A stretch of DNA of 63,133 nucleotides from assembly GCA_022769545.1 (NCBI GenBank), contig JALEJS010000037.1, positions 1 to 63,133 of the forward strand, given 5' to 3'. Shown here one piece after another: positions 8,021 to 17,312 of this stretch (the stretch's first letter is position 1; each line of letters starts with the position of its first letter). The notes beneath the pieces are model-generated. The model saw only the letters and a program-made list of their open reading frames with translations, was not told the origin of the DNA and made no database searches. This DNA is from Blautia sp. Its GTDB lineage: Bacteria; Bacillota; Clostridia; Lachnospirales; Lachnospiraceae. A program made the translations under genes and the position numbers.

Positions 8021-9802
8021 ATGACAGCTGAACGAATTGCCCGTCTCAGGGCCCTGATGAAGGAACGAAAGATAGATGCCTATCTTGTTCCGACAGATGA
8101 TTTTCACGGGTCAGAATACGTGGGGGAATATTTTAAGGCGCGCAAATTTATTACCGGATTTACCGGATCTGCGGGGACGGCTCTGATCATGGAGGACATG
8201 GCGGGTTTATGGACAGATGGACGGTATTTTATTCAGGCGGAACGGCAGATTCAGGGAAGCGGTGTGACACTGTTTAAAATGGGAGAGCCGGGAGTTCCGA
8301 CCATTCATGAATTTCTGGAACAGAACCTGAAGAAAGGACAGTGCCTTGGCTTCGACGGAAGGACCGTCATGGCATGCGAGACAGAAGAACTGCAGGAGAA
8401 AATGAACAGGATCGGAGCTTCGATCCATTCGGATGAGGATCTCATCGGGGAAATCTGGGAAGAGAGACCACAGCTTTCCTGTGAACCGGTCTGGGAGCTG
8501 GAGGAGCGGTGGAGCGGAAAATCCAGGACAGATAAAATCAAAGAGATCCGGGCGCAGATGGAAAAAGAGGGAGCAGATGTCTATCTGCTCAGCTCGCTGG
8601 AGGGAATTGCATGGCTGCTGAATATCCGGGGAAATGATATTCATACCTGTCCGGTAGTGCTTTCTTTCCTGATGATGACGAAAGAGAAAATCCTGCTTTT
8701 CGCAAACGAAAAGGCGTTTTCCGTTCAGATACAGGAAAATCTTGCGAAGGATGGTGTGGAGCTTCGGCCGTACGGAGAAATTTATGAAGCGGCAGCTTCC
8801 ATCGAGAAAGATCAGACGGTGATTCTGGACAAAAAATGCGTGAACGGACATCTGGTCAGCTGTATTCCGGAGGACGTACGGATTCTGGACAGAGAAAATC
8901 TGACAGAGCTTCCCAAATCCATCAAAAATCCTGTGGAAGTGGAAAATATGAAGGCAGCCCATATCCGGGACGGTGTGGCGGTGACGAAGTTTATTTGCTG
9001 GCTGAAAAAGCATGTGGGAAAAGAGACGATTACAGAGATCAGCGCAGCGGAAAAGCTTTATGAATTCCGGTCACAGCAGGAGCATTTTCTGGGAAACAGC
9101 TTTGATCCCATTATTTCCTATGGGGAGCACGCGGCAATGAACCATTATTCCGCAACGCCGGAGACGGATGCTGCCATCGAGGCAGAGGGATTTCTTCTCG
9201 CAGATACCGGCGGACATTACCTGGAAGGAACGACCGATATCACGAGAACCATTGCAATGGGGAAAACGACGGAGGAGCAGAAGCAGATGTTTACTGCGGT
9301 GCTGAGGGGAACTCTGAATCTGGCGGCAGCGAAATTTCTCTATGGCTGCACCGGATGGAGTCTGGACTACCTTGCAAGGGGACCGCTCTGGGAAATGGGA
9401 AAAGATTTTAAGCACGGAACAGGCCATGGGGTCGGATATGTTCTGAGTGTCCATGAGGGACCGAACGGATTTCATTTCAGACCGGCCAGAAAATGTGCGA
9501 TTTTTGAGGAGGGAATGATCACCTCCGATGAGCCGGGATATTATGTGGAGGGAGAATACGGAATCCGTCACGAGAATCTGATTGTCTGCAAAAAGGCAGA
9601 AAAAAATTCCTTTGGACAGTTCCTGTGTTTTGAACATCTGACGATGGTGCCCTTTGATCTGGATGCAGTGCTGCCGGAACAGATGAGCGAGCGGGAGAAG
9701 GCTCTGCTGAATGCCTATCACGGGGAGGTTTACCGGAAGATCAGTCCGTATCTGGATCCCGAAGAGAAAGAATGGCTGAAGGAAGCCACCAGAGAAATAT
9801 AA
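8021..9802 (+). CDS. M24B family aminopeptidase P (Xaa-Pro aminopeptidase)
   Basis: About 593 aa, the long three-domain form. It removes N-terminal residues preceding proline, in the cytoplasm. Two creatinase-like N-terminal domains (about 1-310) precede the pita-bread catalytic domain. The metal ligands are visible: LADTGGHY (Asp), GTTDITRT (Asp), TGHGVGY (His), TSDEPGYY (Glu) and IRHENL (Glu). The C-terminal helical extension (FDLDAVLPEQM to the end) is typical of the long form. No signal peptide. It follows the peptide importer, with which it fits functionally, but the terminator at 7849 separates the two transcripts. Confidence 0.93.
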   Translation: MTAERIARLRALMKERKIDAYLVPTDDFHGSEYVGEYFKARKFITGFTGSAGTALIMEDMAGLWTDGRYFIQAERQIQGSGVTLFKMGEPGVPTIHEFLEQNLKKGQCLGFDGRTVMACETEELQEKMNRIGASIHSDEDLIGEIWEERPQLSCEPVWELEERWSGKSRTDKIKEIRAQMEKEGADVYLLSSLEGIAWLLNIRGNDIHTCPVVLSFLMMTKEKILLFANEKAFSVQIQENLAKDGVELRPYGEIYEAAASIEKDQTVILDKKCVNGHLVSCIPEDVRILDRENLTELPKSIKNPVEVENMKAAHIRDGVAVTKFICWLKKHVGKETITEISAAEKLYEFRSQQEHFLGNSFDPIISYGEHAAMNHYSATPETDAAIEAEGFLLADTGGHYLEGTTDITRTIAMGKTTEEQKQMFTAVLRGTLNLAAAKFLYGCTGWSLDYLARGPLWEMGKDFKHGTGHGVGYVLSVHEGPNGFHFRPARKCAIFEEGMITSDEPGYYVEGEYGIRHENLIVCKKAEKNSFGQFLCFEHLTMVPFDLDAVLPEQMSEREKALLNAYHGEVYRKISPYLDPEEKEWLKEATREI

Positions 9803-9839
9803 GCTGACGTGTCCGCAGGATGCGTGATAAGAGATAAAA

Positions 9840-9887
9840 AGCCGGAGCTATGTGCCGTGTGAGGGCACAAAGTTCCGGCTTTTTTTC
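9840..9887. terminator. Bidirectional terminator
   Basis: AGCCGGA/TCCGGCT arms with an inner TGTGCC/GGCACA stem, followed by TTTTTTT on the plus strand and preceded by A-run on the other. It lies between convergent genes. Confidence 0.85.
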
Positions 9888-9900
9888 GCAATTCTGTTTC

Positions 9901-10866
9901 TTATTTCACCAGTGCGAAGAAATCGGTGAGATCATCGGTCTCACATTCTCCTTTTTCCATCCAGAAATCGGCCATTTTCTGGCTGATGGAGTAAATGGAA
10001 GCATCGCTGCCTTCGTCATTGAGCGCTGCGTTTTCTTCTTCTCCGTAGAAGATCAGTCCTTCCACATCGCTGGCAATATCCTCTGCAGACACTTCCTCGA
10101 ATCCGGAAGCCATCATTTCATAGGCTTCTTCCGGGTTTTCGTTCAGGAAATCCACGGCTTTATACCACGCCTGTGCAACGGCTTCCACAACTTCCGGATT
10201 TTCTTCCGCATACTTTGTGTTGACAACCAGAGAGTCCAGAATGGTGTCCGGATAGTCGGCGCTGGTGACAAGGGCATGAGCACCTTCCACCGTTTCCAGG
10301 GCCTCTGAAAGCTCCGGCTCCCACATGATGGCTGCGTCCACGGTTCCGCTCATGAATGCCAGACCGGCTTCTGTGGTATCTCCCATGTCGATGACGTCGA
10401 TGTCATCCTCGGTAAGACTGCTTCCCTGCTCCAGGGCTGTGAGGAAGAAGTAGTAGGAGGAAGCGGATTTGTCCAGTGCCAGCTTTTTGCCGGCCAGATC
10501 ATCCAGACTTTCGATATTGCCGGTGGCAACCAGACCATCTGCGCCATTGGAGGCATCCATGGTCAGCACGAAACGGCTGTCCGCACCATTTGCATACATT
10601 TTGATGTTGGGATCCTGTGCGGTAGCCAGGAACTGAACATTTCCGGTGGTGATCAGGGCTGCATAGGTGGACTCGTCTTCAATGACCTGAATATCCATGT
10701 TGATACCGGCCTCTTCAAAATATCCCTGTTCCTGTGCGATGAACATGGGGGAGTAACCGGTCCATGTGCAGAAAGCCATGGTAACGTCCTGTGCTTCTTC
10801 GGCAGATACGGTTACCGGTGCGCAGACAAACGCTGCAGATAACATTGCTGCAATTATTTTTTTCAT
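9901..10866 (-). CDS. SsuA/TauA/NMT1-type ABC substrate-binding protein
   Basis: About 321 aa. The start at 10866 has GAGAGGAG 7 bp upstream; an upstream TTG in frame is less likely. A signal peptide ends at VSAEEAQ, without a lipobox Cys. The mature protein begins with the family pattern FCTWTGYSPMFIAQEQGYFEEAGI and continues with DDLAGKKLALD, as in nitrate/sulfonate/taurine and thiamine-precursor binding proteins. The ligand cannot be told from sequence; no desulfonation or thiamine genes are adjacent. It is the last gene of a three-gene minus-strand operon, with a 107-bp gap after the ATPase gene that holds one copy of the GTGCGTTCGACYTGA repeat. Confidence 0.88.
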   Translation of the reverse strand: MKKIIAAMLSAAFVCAPVTVSAEEAQDVTMAFCTWTGYSPMFIAQEQGYFEEAGINMDIQVIEDESTYAALITTGNVQFLATAQDPNIKMYANGADSRFVLTMDASNGADGLVATGNIESLDDLAGKKLALDKSASSYYFFLTALEQGSSLTEDDIDVIDMGDTTEAGLAFMSGTVDAAIMWEPELSEALETVEGAHALVTSADYPDTILDSLVVNTKYAEENPEVVEAVAQAWYKAVDFLNENPEEAYEMMASGFEEVSAEDIASDVEGLIFYGEEENAALNDEGSDASIYSISQKMADFWMEKGECETDDLTDFFALVK

Positions 10867-10903
10867 AGTCGTTTCTCCTCTCAAACGTTATTCCGGCAAT
10901 GAT

Positions 10904-10918
10904 TCAGGTCGAACGCAC
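10904..10918 (-). repeat. Dispersed motif GTGCGTTCGACYTGA, copy 1
   Basis: Minus strand reads GTGCGTTCGACCTGA, about 40 bp before the start codon of the binding-protein gene. See copies at 11774, 52932 and 56138. Confidence 0.6.
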
Positions 10919-10973
10919 TGCCTGTATTTTCTGAACCGCGGTATGCGGAACAAGACGGGATGAAGCATGGATT

Positions 10974-11762
10974 TTATCGATCCATGGCAGCATCATTGCT
11001 TTCCTGCCACAGCATATCCATGATACGTTTCTTGGTTTCCAGAAATTCCGGCAGAACCAGAGAATTGTGGCTGCGTTTGCCGGGAATGTTTACGGTGAGC
11101 GTATCCCGGATCGTGCCGGGGCGACGGCTCATGACATAGATCCGGTCGCCCAGAAGCACTGCCTCGTCAATGTCGTGAGTGATAAACAAAATGGTGGTGC
11201 CGGTCCGTCGGCTCACATCGGCAAGCAGCTCCTGCATGACCACGCGGGTCTGGGCATCCAGTGCGCCGAAGGGCTCGTCCATAAGAAGGACCTCCGGCTC
11301 ATTTGCCAGTGTGCGTGCAATGGCAACCCGCTGTTTCATACCGCCGGAAAGCTGTTTCGGAAGCGCATTCTCAAATCCGGTCAGTCCAACCAGATCGATG
11401 TATTTTCTGGCTGTTTCCGAACGCTCCTTTTGCGGTATTTTTTTCATTTTCAGTCCGAATTCCACGTTTTTCTGTACAGTCAGCCAGGGGAAAAGACTGT
11501 ATCCCTGAAACACCATTCCGCGGTCGGCCCCGGGTCCGCAGACCGGCTTCCCGTCCAGAAGTACCTCGCCGGAGGTGGCATGATCCAGTCCGCCGATGAT
11601 ATTGATCAGGGTGGTTTTTCCGCACCCGGAAGGACCTACGATCATGACAAACTCTGATTTTTTTACCTCCAGGTTTACGTTTGAAATGGCAGTGACATCA
11701 CCGGCATTTCCCTGATAGATTCGTGAAAGGTTTTTTATTTGCAGTTTATACTGATTTTCCAT
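10974..11762 (-). CDS. ABC transporter ATPase (SsuB/TauB type)
   Basis: About 262 aa. The start at 11762 follows AGGAGAATTGT; the longer in-frame opening upstream is Arg/Cys-rich and overlaps the permease gene. Walker A is GPSGCGKTT, Q-loop VFQGYSLFPW, signature LSGGMKQR, Walker B VLLMDEPFGALD, switch His FITHDIDE. This is the nitrate/sulfonate/taurine family of cytoplasmic ATPases. It drives uptake with the permease and binding protein next to it. Confidence 0.92.
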   Translation of the reverse strand: MENQYKLQIKNLSRIYQGNAGDVTAISNVNLEVKKSEFVMIVGPSGCGKTTLINIIGGLDHATSGEVLLDGKPVCGPGADRGMVFQGYSLFPWLTVQKNVEFGLKMKKIPQKERSETARKYIDLVGLTGFENALPKQLSGGMKQRVAIARTLANEPEVLLMDEPFGALDAQTRVVMQELLADVSRRTGTTILFITHDIDEAVLLGDRIYVMSRRPGTIRDTLTVNIPGKRSHNSLVLPEFLETKKRIMDMLWQESNDAAMDR

Positions 11763-11773
11763 ACAATTCTCCT

Positions 11774-11788
11774 GTGCGTTCGACCTGA
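11774..11788 (+). repeat. Dispersed motif GTGCGTTCGACYTGA, copy 2
   Basis: Plus strand reads GTGCGTTCGACCTGA. It lies just upstream of the ATPase gene RBS, in the opposite orientation to copy 1, so the two copies flank the ATPase gene as inverted repeats. Confidence 0.6.
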
Positions 11789-11815
11789 CCGCTGTCAGGG
11801 TACTGGTCAGACACC

Positions 11816-12601
11816 TTATTTTTTGTCTCCGAGACGCTCCTGCCATGGAGCAACAAGTCTGGTCAGCAGACGGAAAATCCAGTCTGTGACGAGTCCGATC
11901 AGACCGATGAGGATCAGTCCTGCAAAAATTGTGTCTGTGGCAAGGTAACGCTGAGATTTCAGGATCATATATCCCAGCCCGTTGCTTGCCGCTACCATTT
12001 CGGCTACGACCAGATACGTCCATGCCCAGCCGATGGTGAGACGAAAATCGTCCATCAGTCCCGGGAGAGCAGCGGGAAAAATGACTTCCCGGTAGATCTG
12101 AAACCGCCCGGCTCCCAGCGTCCTGGCGGCATTAATCATGTTGTTGTCTACGCTGGATACCGTGTCGCATACCATCAGTACAAGCTGGAAAAAGGTACCG
12201 AGAAAAATGATGGTATATTTCTGTGATTCTCCGATTCCAAGATACAAAAGCGTCAGGGGAACCAGCGCAACCACCGGAAGATATCTGGCAAATTCAATAA
12301 TCGGCTGGATAAAAGCGCTGAATTTTCTGGAATTCGCCATGAGCATGCCGGCCGGCAGCGCAATAATGACGGACCAGATCCAGCCGATCAGTACACGGCG
12401 GGTGGATTCCCAGCAGTTTTCTGCCAGAGAGCCATCCCTGGCCATGGAAACCAGCTTCTGAATGACACTGGTAGGAGAAGGTAGAAATATTTCATCTGTA
12501 AAGCCGCCGTAGGAAATAACACACCAAAGCCCGATCAGCAGGAAAAAGCAGATCAGGGACAGAGAGCGATACCCGGTCTTTGATTTGTTTTTATTGTTCA
12601 T
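11816..12601 (-). CDS. ABC transporter permease (SsuC/TauC type)
   Basis: About 261 aa. The start at 12601 is preceded by ACGGAG; the in-frame extension to 12658 is not needed. About six membrane segments, with the inner-membrane coupling loop NNMINAARTLGAGRFQIYREV. It belongs to the same family as the neighbouring ATPase and binding protein and is first gene of the operon. Confidence 0.9.
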   Translation of the reverse strand: MNNKNKSKTGYRSLSLICFFLLIGLWCVISYGGFTDEIFLPSPTSVIQKLVSMARDGSLAENCWESTRRVLIGWIWSVIIALPAGMLMANSRKFSAFIQPIIEFARYLPVVALVPLTLLYLGIGESQKYTIIFLGTFFQLVLMVCDTVSSVDNNMINAARTLGAGRFQIYREVIFPAALPGLMDDFRLTIGWAWTYLVVAEMVAASNGLGYMILKSQRYLATDTIFAGLILIGLIGLVTDWIFRLLTRLVAPWQERLGDKK

Positions 12602-12835
12602 ATCGAAAAACTCCGTTTCTGTGATGCGGAATATCTGTTTACTTTTGCAATTTACCATATTACAACGATACTATATTACAGGATAAATACGGATCTGGCA
12701 AGAAAAAATTCAGAAATCATGAAAAAGAATTTTTTCTGCGGGCTTCCTTGTTATTTTTTCAGGAAAACTTTTGTTTTTGTGCGAAAGTGTATATAATTAA
12801 GAGAGAATATGAGTATGACGGCAGGAGGATGCAGG

Positions 12836-14026
12836 ATGGAAAAATATAGACGAATATTTGTTGTGGTTATGGATTCCCTTGGGGTGGGAGCGATGGAGGA
12901 TTCTCCGGAATTCGGAGATGTGGGGGTCAATACTCTGGGACATATTTCCGAGGCGGTGGATACGCTGGAAATTCCCAATCTGCAAAAGCTGGGACTTGCG
13001 AACCTTACACCCCTGAAACAGGTGGATCCGGCAGAAATCCGACAGGGGTATTATGGAGTGCTTCGGGAGAAGAGTAAGGCAAAAGATACCATGACGGGCC
13101 ATTGGGAGATGATGGGACTGGAGGTCAGAAAGCCGCTGAAAACATTTTCGGAAAACGGTTTTCCGCCCGAACTGATCCGGGAACTGGAAAAAAGAACAGG
13201 AAGAACCGTCATTGGAAACAAAAGCGTCAGCGGGACAGAAATCCTGGATGAGCTTGGGGAGGAGGAGATTGCCACAGGCCATATGATCGTGTATACTTCG
13301 GCAGATTCGGTGCTTCAGATCTGCGGCAATGAAGAGACCTTCGGGCTGGAGGAACTGTATCGATGCTGTGAAATAGCGCGGGAAATCACCATGAAAGAAG
13401 AGTGGAGAGTCGGCCGGGTCATAGCAAGACCCTATGTGGGAAAGAAAAAAGGAGAATTCAGGCGGACCAGCAACCGGCATGATTATGCGCTGAAGCCCTC
13501 TGGAAAAACGGCGCTGGATGCTTTGAAAACGGCTGGCCTGGATGTCATCTCCGTGGGAAAGATCAAGGATATTTTTGACGGAGAGGGAATCACCCAGGCA
13601 TATAAATCCAGAAGCTCCGTACATGGGATGGAGCAGACCATAGAAATTGCGAAAGAAGATTTCCATGGCCTTTGTTTTGTAAATCTGGTGGATTTTGATG
13701 CGCTCTGGGGACATCGAAGAGATCCGCAGGGCTATGCCGGGGAAATTGAAAAATTTGACCGGAATCTCGGCGTGCTGCTGCAGCTTATGAGAGGGGATGA
13801 TCTGCTTATCATCACTGCGGATCACGGAAACGATCCCACTTACACAGGCACCGATCACACCAGAGAGAAGGTGCCCTTCCTGGCATATTCTCCCTCTATG
13901 GAGCACGGCGGTGAGCTTGCGGAAGGGGAGACATTTGCCGCGGTCGGTGCCACGGTGGCAGATAATTTCGGCGTGGAAATGCCGGAAGGAACCATTGGAA
14001 CATCTGTGCTGAAAATGCTGAAATAG
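12836..14026 (+). CDS. deoB: Phosphopentomutase
   Basis: About 396 aa, normal for DeoB. It interconverts ribose/deoxyribose 1-phosphate and 5-phosphate with manganese. Alkaline-phosphatase-fold motifs are complete: [14 protein letters not shown] (metal Asp), [12 protein letters not shown] (the Thr that carries phosphate), [14 protein letters not shown], and [19 protein letters not shown] (metal Asp/His). The start at 12836 lies 7 bp after AGGAGG; the upstream ATG at 12809 is less well placed. A TATAAT box at 12792 suggests a nearby promoter. Nucleoside-salvage partners are not adjacent. Confidence 0.95.
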   Translation: MEKYRRIFVVVMDSLGVGAMEDSPEFGDVGVNTLGHISEAVDTLEIPNLQKLGLANLTPLKQVDPAEIRQGYYGVLREKSKAKDTMTGHWEMMGLEVRKPLKTFSENGFPPELIRELEKRTGRTVIGNKSVSGTEILDELGEEEIATGHMIVYTSADSVLQICGNEETFGLEELYRCCEIAREITMKEEWRVGRVIARPYVGKKKGEFRRTSNRHDYALKPSGKTALDALKTAGLDVISVGKIKDIFDGEGITQAYKSRSSVHGMEQTIEIAKEDFHGLCFVNLVDFDALWGHRRDPQGYAGEIEKFDRNLGVLLQLMRGDDLLIITADHGNDPTYTGTDHTREKVPFLAYSPSMEHGGELAEGETFAAVGATVADNFGVEMPEGTIGTSVLKMLK

Positions 14027-14090
14027 CCGGAAATGCCCCTGAGACCTGTGGCTTTGCATGGCTGAATTGTTCATAAAACGAAAAAATAAG

Positions 14091-14119
14091 TTGGTATACG
14101 CTCCCGGATGGAGTATAAT
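14091..14119 (+). promoter_or_regulatory. Promoter for the AllA-like gene
   Basis: TTGGTA (14091-14096), 17-bp spacer, TATAAT (14114-14119). Confidence 0.7.
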
Positions 14120-14149
14120 ATTGTCATAAAAAGATTGGGAGGTTTTTTT

Positions 14150-14635
14150 ATGAGACAGGTAAAAGCAGTAAAAATTACAAAAGAAAATTTTGCACCTTAC
14201 GGGAGCTATTGCGAGATGCTTCAGCCGGACGGCTATCCGCTGTGCGGAGAGATTCATAAGTTTTATCCGGACAGACTGACCGGAACGAGTGTGGGAACGA
14301 TTGCATTCTCTCCGATTACGGTAAAAAAAGACGAAAGAATCATCAAAGCACAGGAATATCATACCACGACATGGGAAGGAATCGTTCCGCTGGATGATGA
14401 TATGATCATTCATGTGGCGCCGGCTTCTGCAGGAGTCCCGGTTCCGGAGCTGGCGGAAGCATTTATTGTTCCCAAAGGCTGTATGGTGAAGCTCAATGCG
14501 GCAATCTGGCATCTTTGCCCTCTTCCGGCAAATAATGATGAGCTTCATGCGATCATCGTGCTTCCGGAATGCATCTATGCAAATGACTGCACGGTAGTGG
14601 ATTTTGAGGAAAAGGACTGGTTCCAGATCGTATAA
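14150..14635 (+). CDS. Ureidoglycolate lyase (AllA)-like cupin
   Basis: About 161 aa; the start at 14150 follows GGGAGG by 8 bp. The sequence has the AllA pattern: a start like VKITKENFAPYG, a central strand with the metal-type YHTTTWEG, then AFIVPKGCMVKLNAAIWHLCP, where the late His pair resembles AllA. True AllA splits ureidoglycolate into glyoxylate and urea. No other allantoin genes are adjacent, and many gut Clostridia carry this cupin alone, so the substrate remains open. It is monocistronic, between its own promoter and a terminator. Confidence 0.7.
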   Translation: MRQVKAVKITKENFAPYGSYCEMLQPDGYPLCGEIHKFYPDRLTGTSVGTIAFSPITVKKDERIIKAQEYHTTTWEGIVPLDDDMIIHVAPASAGVPVPELAEAFIVPKGCMVKLNAAIWHLCPLPANNDELHAIIVLPECIYANDCTVVDFEEKDWFQIV

Positions 14636-14658
14636 TATACGGGATGGGGCTGAATTTC

Positions 14659-14695
14659 ATCGGATGGAATCGTTTGATTTCCATCCGATTTTTTT
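14659..14695 (+). terminator. Terminator of the AllA-like gene
   Basis: ATCGGATGGAA/TTTCCATCCGAT stem, then TTTTTT. Confidence 0.9.
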
Positions 14696-14730
14696 CGCTG
14701 CAGGAGAGTACGATTTCCTGCGACATGAAA

Positions 14731-14762
14731 ATGCACCGTAAAGATGCACCGTAAAGATGCAC
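14731..14762 (+). repeat. Short tandem repeat, 13-bp unit
   Basis: ATGCACCGTAAAG occurs twice in tandem and a third partial time (ATGCAC), just upstream of the glycan-cluster promoter. The copy number could vary between strains. Confidence 0.75.
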
Positions 14763-14789
14763 AGTCAGATAACAGTATTTTTGAGTATC

Positions 14790-14818
14790 TTGACAATGTT
14801 TTTTTATTTGATTATTAT
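14790..14818 (+). promoter_or_regulatory. Promoter for the glycan cluster
   Basis: TTGACA (14790-14795), 17-bp spacer, TATTAT (14813-14818), 30 bp before the first gene. Confidence 0.75.
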
Positions 14819-14847
14819 GAAAAACAAAGAAACAGCTGGAGCGGATT

Positions 14848-15855
14848 ATGGAGAAAACGAAGAATAAAATCATGGTCAGCGTTCTGATGTTTGTATATAA
14901 CCATGAAAAGTATTTGAGAGAAGCGATCGAGAGTGTGCTTTGTCAGGATACGGAATTTTCATACGAAGTCATTATTCACGATGATGCATCAACAGACGGA
15001 TCTGCGGGAATCATTGAGGAATATGCGGTGAGATTTCCGGAACGGATCGTACCGATTCTTCAGAAAGAGAATCAGATGCAGAAGGGAATTTCCATTACGG
15101 ACAAATTTATGATGCCTGCTGTAAGAGGAAAGTATATTGCCTATTGCGAGGGGGATGATTACTGGCTTCGGAAAGACAAGCTGCAGAAACAGGTGGATTT
15201 TCTGGAACAACATGAGGCGTATGCGGCAGTGACTCATAATTGCAGAGTTGTGGACGGCTGCGGAAGAACAAAGAAACCGGTGAAAAAATTTTTTCCGTAT
15301 AAAAAGCCGTATACATATACTCTGAAAGATTTGATTCTGGAAGACCGTATGCCGGGACAGACGGCCACAGTGATGTATCGCCGCAGATATTATTCGGATA
15401 TGAAGCCTGCAGAGAAATCAGCATATGAGAGGATCCGCTATTGTGTGGGAGACCGGCGAAGAACGCTGCTGATTCTCCTGAACGGTCCGGTTTACTGTAT
15501 GAATGAGGAAATGAGTGCATACAGGTATATTACCTCGTATGGAGAAAGCTGGAATGCCAGGGTTTACGGAAAAAATCTTGCAGGCCGGTATTATGTACAG
15601 GAGATGGATTTCCGTAAATTTGCCCGGGATTATCATGGGGTCCGTCTGCGCAATGATTATGTGCTTTTTGGAACAGGAATCATGTCTGTCATACGTTTCC
15701 TGAAAAAACCGGATAAAGAAAACAAAAGACAGCTGGAGCTGGTGTTAAAGGAGCATGAAAGTCCCTTTCGGTTCAGTCTCTTTCTGTTATCTGTTTTTCC
15801 GGGAGCACTGCTTGCATTGGTGATACGGACATTTCGGAAAGTAAAGAGCGTATGA
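14848..15855 (+). CDS. Family 2 glycosyltransferase
   Basis: About 335 aa. A GT-A fold domain begins at residue ~9 with VSVLMFVYNHEKYLREAIESV. It has the first nucleotide-sugar Asp pair at IHDDASTDGS and the DXD-like motif at CEGDDYW. The C-terminal part (from ~210) holds a basic region, and the last ~25 residues are hydrophobic (FSLFLLSVFPGALLALVI), suggesting membrane attachment. The donor and acceptor are unknown. First gene of a tightly packed five-gene operon; its stop overlaps the flippase start (ATGA). Probably works at the inner face of the membrane on a lipid-linked glycan. Confidence 0.88.
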   Translation: MEKTKNKIMVSVLMFVYNHEKYLREAIESVLCQDTEFSYEVIIHDDASTDGSAGIIEEYAVRFPERIVPILQKENQMQKGISITDKFMMPAVRGKYIAYCEGDDYWLRKDKLQKQVDFLEQHEAYAAVTHNCRVVDGCGRTKKPVKKFFPYKKPYTYTLKDLILEDRMPGQTATVMYRRRYYSDMKPAEKSAYERIRYCVGDRRRTLLILLNGPVYCMNEEMSAYRYITSYGESWNARVYGKNLAGRYYVQEMDFRKFARDYHGVRLRNDYVLFGTGIMSVIRFLKKPDKENKRQLELVLKEHESPFRFSLFLLSVFPGALLALVIRTFRKVKSV

Positions 15856-17312
15856 GACAGATAGACAATACAAAAGAACAGGTGATACAGGGACTTTTCT
15901 GGCGCTACATGGAAAGAACGGTGGCTCAGGGAATCCAGATGGCGGTTTCTCTGGTTCTGGCCCGTCTTCTTATGCCCGGGGAATACGGAATGATCAGTCT
16001 GGTGACGGTTTTTATCAATATTGCGCTGGTTTTTGTACAGAGCGGCTTTGGGAATGCTCTGATACAGAAAAAGAACGCAGATCACCGGGATTTTTCCACT
16101 GTTTTTTATTTCAGCGTATTGCTTGGCGTGTTCCTTTATGGAATTATGTTTTTTCTGGCGCCTTATATCAGCGCCTTTTATCATTATGAGACATTGACTC
16201 CTGTGATACGGGTGCTGGCATTATCTCTGATTCTCGCAGGGATAAACAATGTCCAGCAGGCATATGTTTCCCGTACCATGCAGTTTAAAAAATTTTTCTT
16301 TTCCACAGTGATCGGAAGTGTGATGTCTGCTGTGACCGGAATCGGGGCAGCGCTGGCCGGACTGGGAATCTGGGCACTGGTGATACAGCAGCTGACCAAT
16401 CAGGCGGTGGATACGCTCATCCTGTGGATCACGGTGGGCTGGCGTCCGGCAAAGGAATTTTCCGTCGGATCCATGAAGCAGATCTATTCCTATGGGTGGA
16501 AGCTTCTTTGTTCCAGTCTTCTGGACACGATTTATAATAATTTTTATACTTTGATCATAGGAAAGTGCTTTGGCTCTGCGAAGGTGGGGTATTACGATAA
16601 AGGAAAGCAGTTTCCGGCATTGATCATTGTCAATATTAATGCCACCATTCAGTCCGTCATGTTTCCGGCTTTGTCCAGCAGGCAGTCGGAGCGGCAGAAG
16701 CTGAAAAGCATGACGCGAAGGGCAATCAAGACAAGTACATTTGTTATTTTTCCATGTATGATGGGGCTGGCTGTTGTGGCGAAGCCGCTGATTCTGCTCC
16801 TTCTTACGGAAAAATGGCTTCCGGCGGCAGGTTTTCTGCAATGCTATTGTCTGATATATGCATTCTGGCCCATTCATACTGCAAATCTGCAGGCGATCAA
16901 TGCGGTTGGGAGAAGTGACATTTATCTGAAGCTGGAACTTCTGAAGAAAGGAACAGGACTTTTGATTCTGCTGTTTACGCTGCCCATGGGAATCGAGGCA
17001 ATGATGGCAGGAAGCTGCATGAATGCGGTTATCGGAGTATTTCTGAATGCAGCACCGAACCGGAAGCTTTTAGGGTACAGCTTCCGGGAACTGCTGGGAG
17101 ATGTTGCACCTGCCTTTTTCCTGTCGCTGGTTATGGCGGGGATTACCTGGCTGGTGGGAAGCTTTTTTGCGGGAGGTATTTCCGGGCTTCTGGTTCAGGT
17201 TGTAACAGGAGCTCTGGTCTATCTGACCGGGGCGGCGGTGCTTCACATGGAGAGTCTGGAGTACATGAAACAAACAGTGAGACAGTTAAGAGAAAAGAAA
17301 AATGAAAGATGA
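15852..17312 (+). CDS. Polysaccharide flippase (Wzx/MOP superfamily)
   Basis: About 486 aa with some 12-14 predicted membrane segments. The N-terminal MOP-type sequence is VAQGIQMAVSLVLARLLMPGEYGMISLV. It resembles WzxC/lipopolysaccharide-biosynthesis flippases that turn lipid-linked repeat units across the membrane. The start overlaps the GT2 gene by 4 bp and the end overlaps the aminotransferase gene by 11 bp, so translation is coupled. No polymerase (Wzy) or priming transferase is visible in the window, so the product may be a short glycan or the rest of the pathway is elsewhere. Confidence 0.9.
   Translation: MRQIDNTKEQVIQGLFWRYMERTVAQGIQMAVSLVLARLLMPGEYGMISLVTVFINIALVFVQSGFGNALIQKKNADHRDFSTVFYFSVLLGVFLYGIMFFLAPYISAFYHYETLTPVIRVLALSLILAGINNVQQAYVSRTMQFKKFFFSTVIGSVMSAVTGIGAALAGLGIWALVIQQLTNQAVDTLILWITVGWRPAKEFSVGSMKQIYSYGWKLLCSSLLDTIYNNFYTLIIGKCFGSAKVGYYDKGKQFPALIIVNINATIQSVMFPALSSRQSERQKLKSMTRRAIKTSTFVIFPCMMGLAVVAKPLILLLLTEKWLPAAGFLQCYCLIYAFWPIHTANLQAINAVGRSDIYLKLELLKKGTGLLILLFTLPMGIEAMMAGSCMNAVIGVFLNAAPNRKLLGYSFRELLGDVAPAFFLSLVMAGITWLVGSFFAGGISGLLVQVVTGALVYLTGAAVLHMESLEYMKQTVRQLREKKNER

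Noticed and set aside
10904..10918. Repeat motif as a fragment of 16S rRNA
   Set aside because: Only about 11 nt are shared with the rRNA (CAAGTCGAACG), and the flanks do not match.
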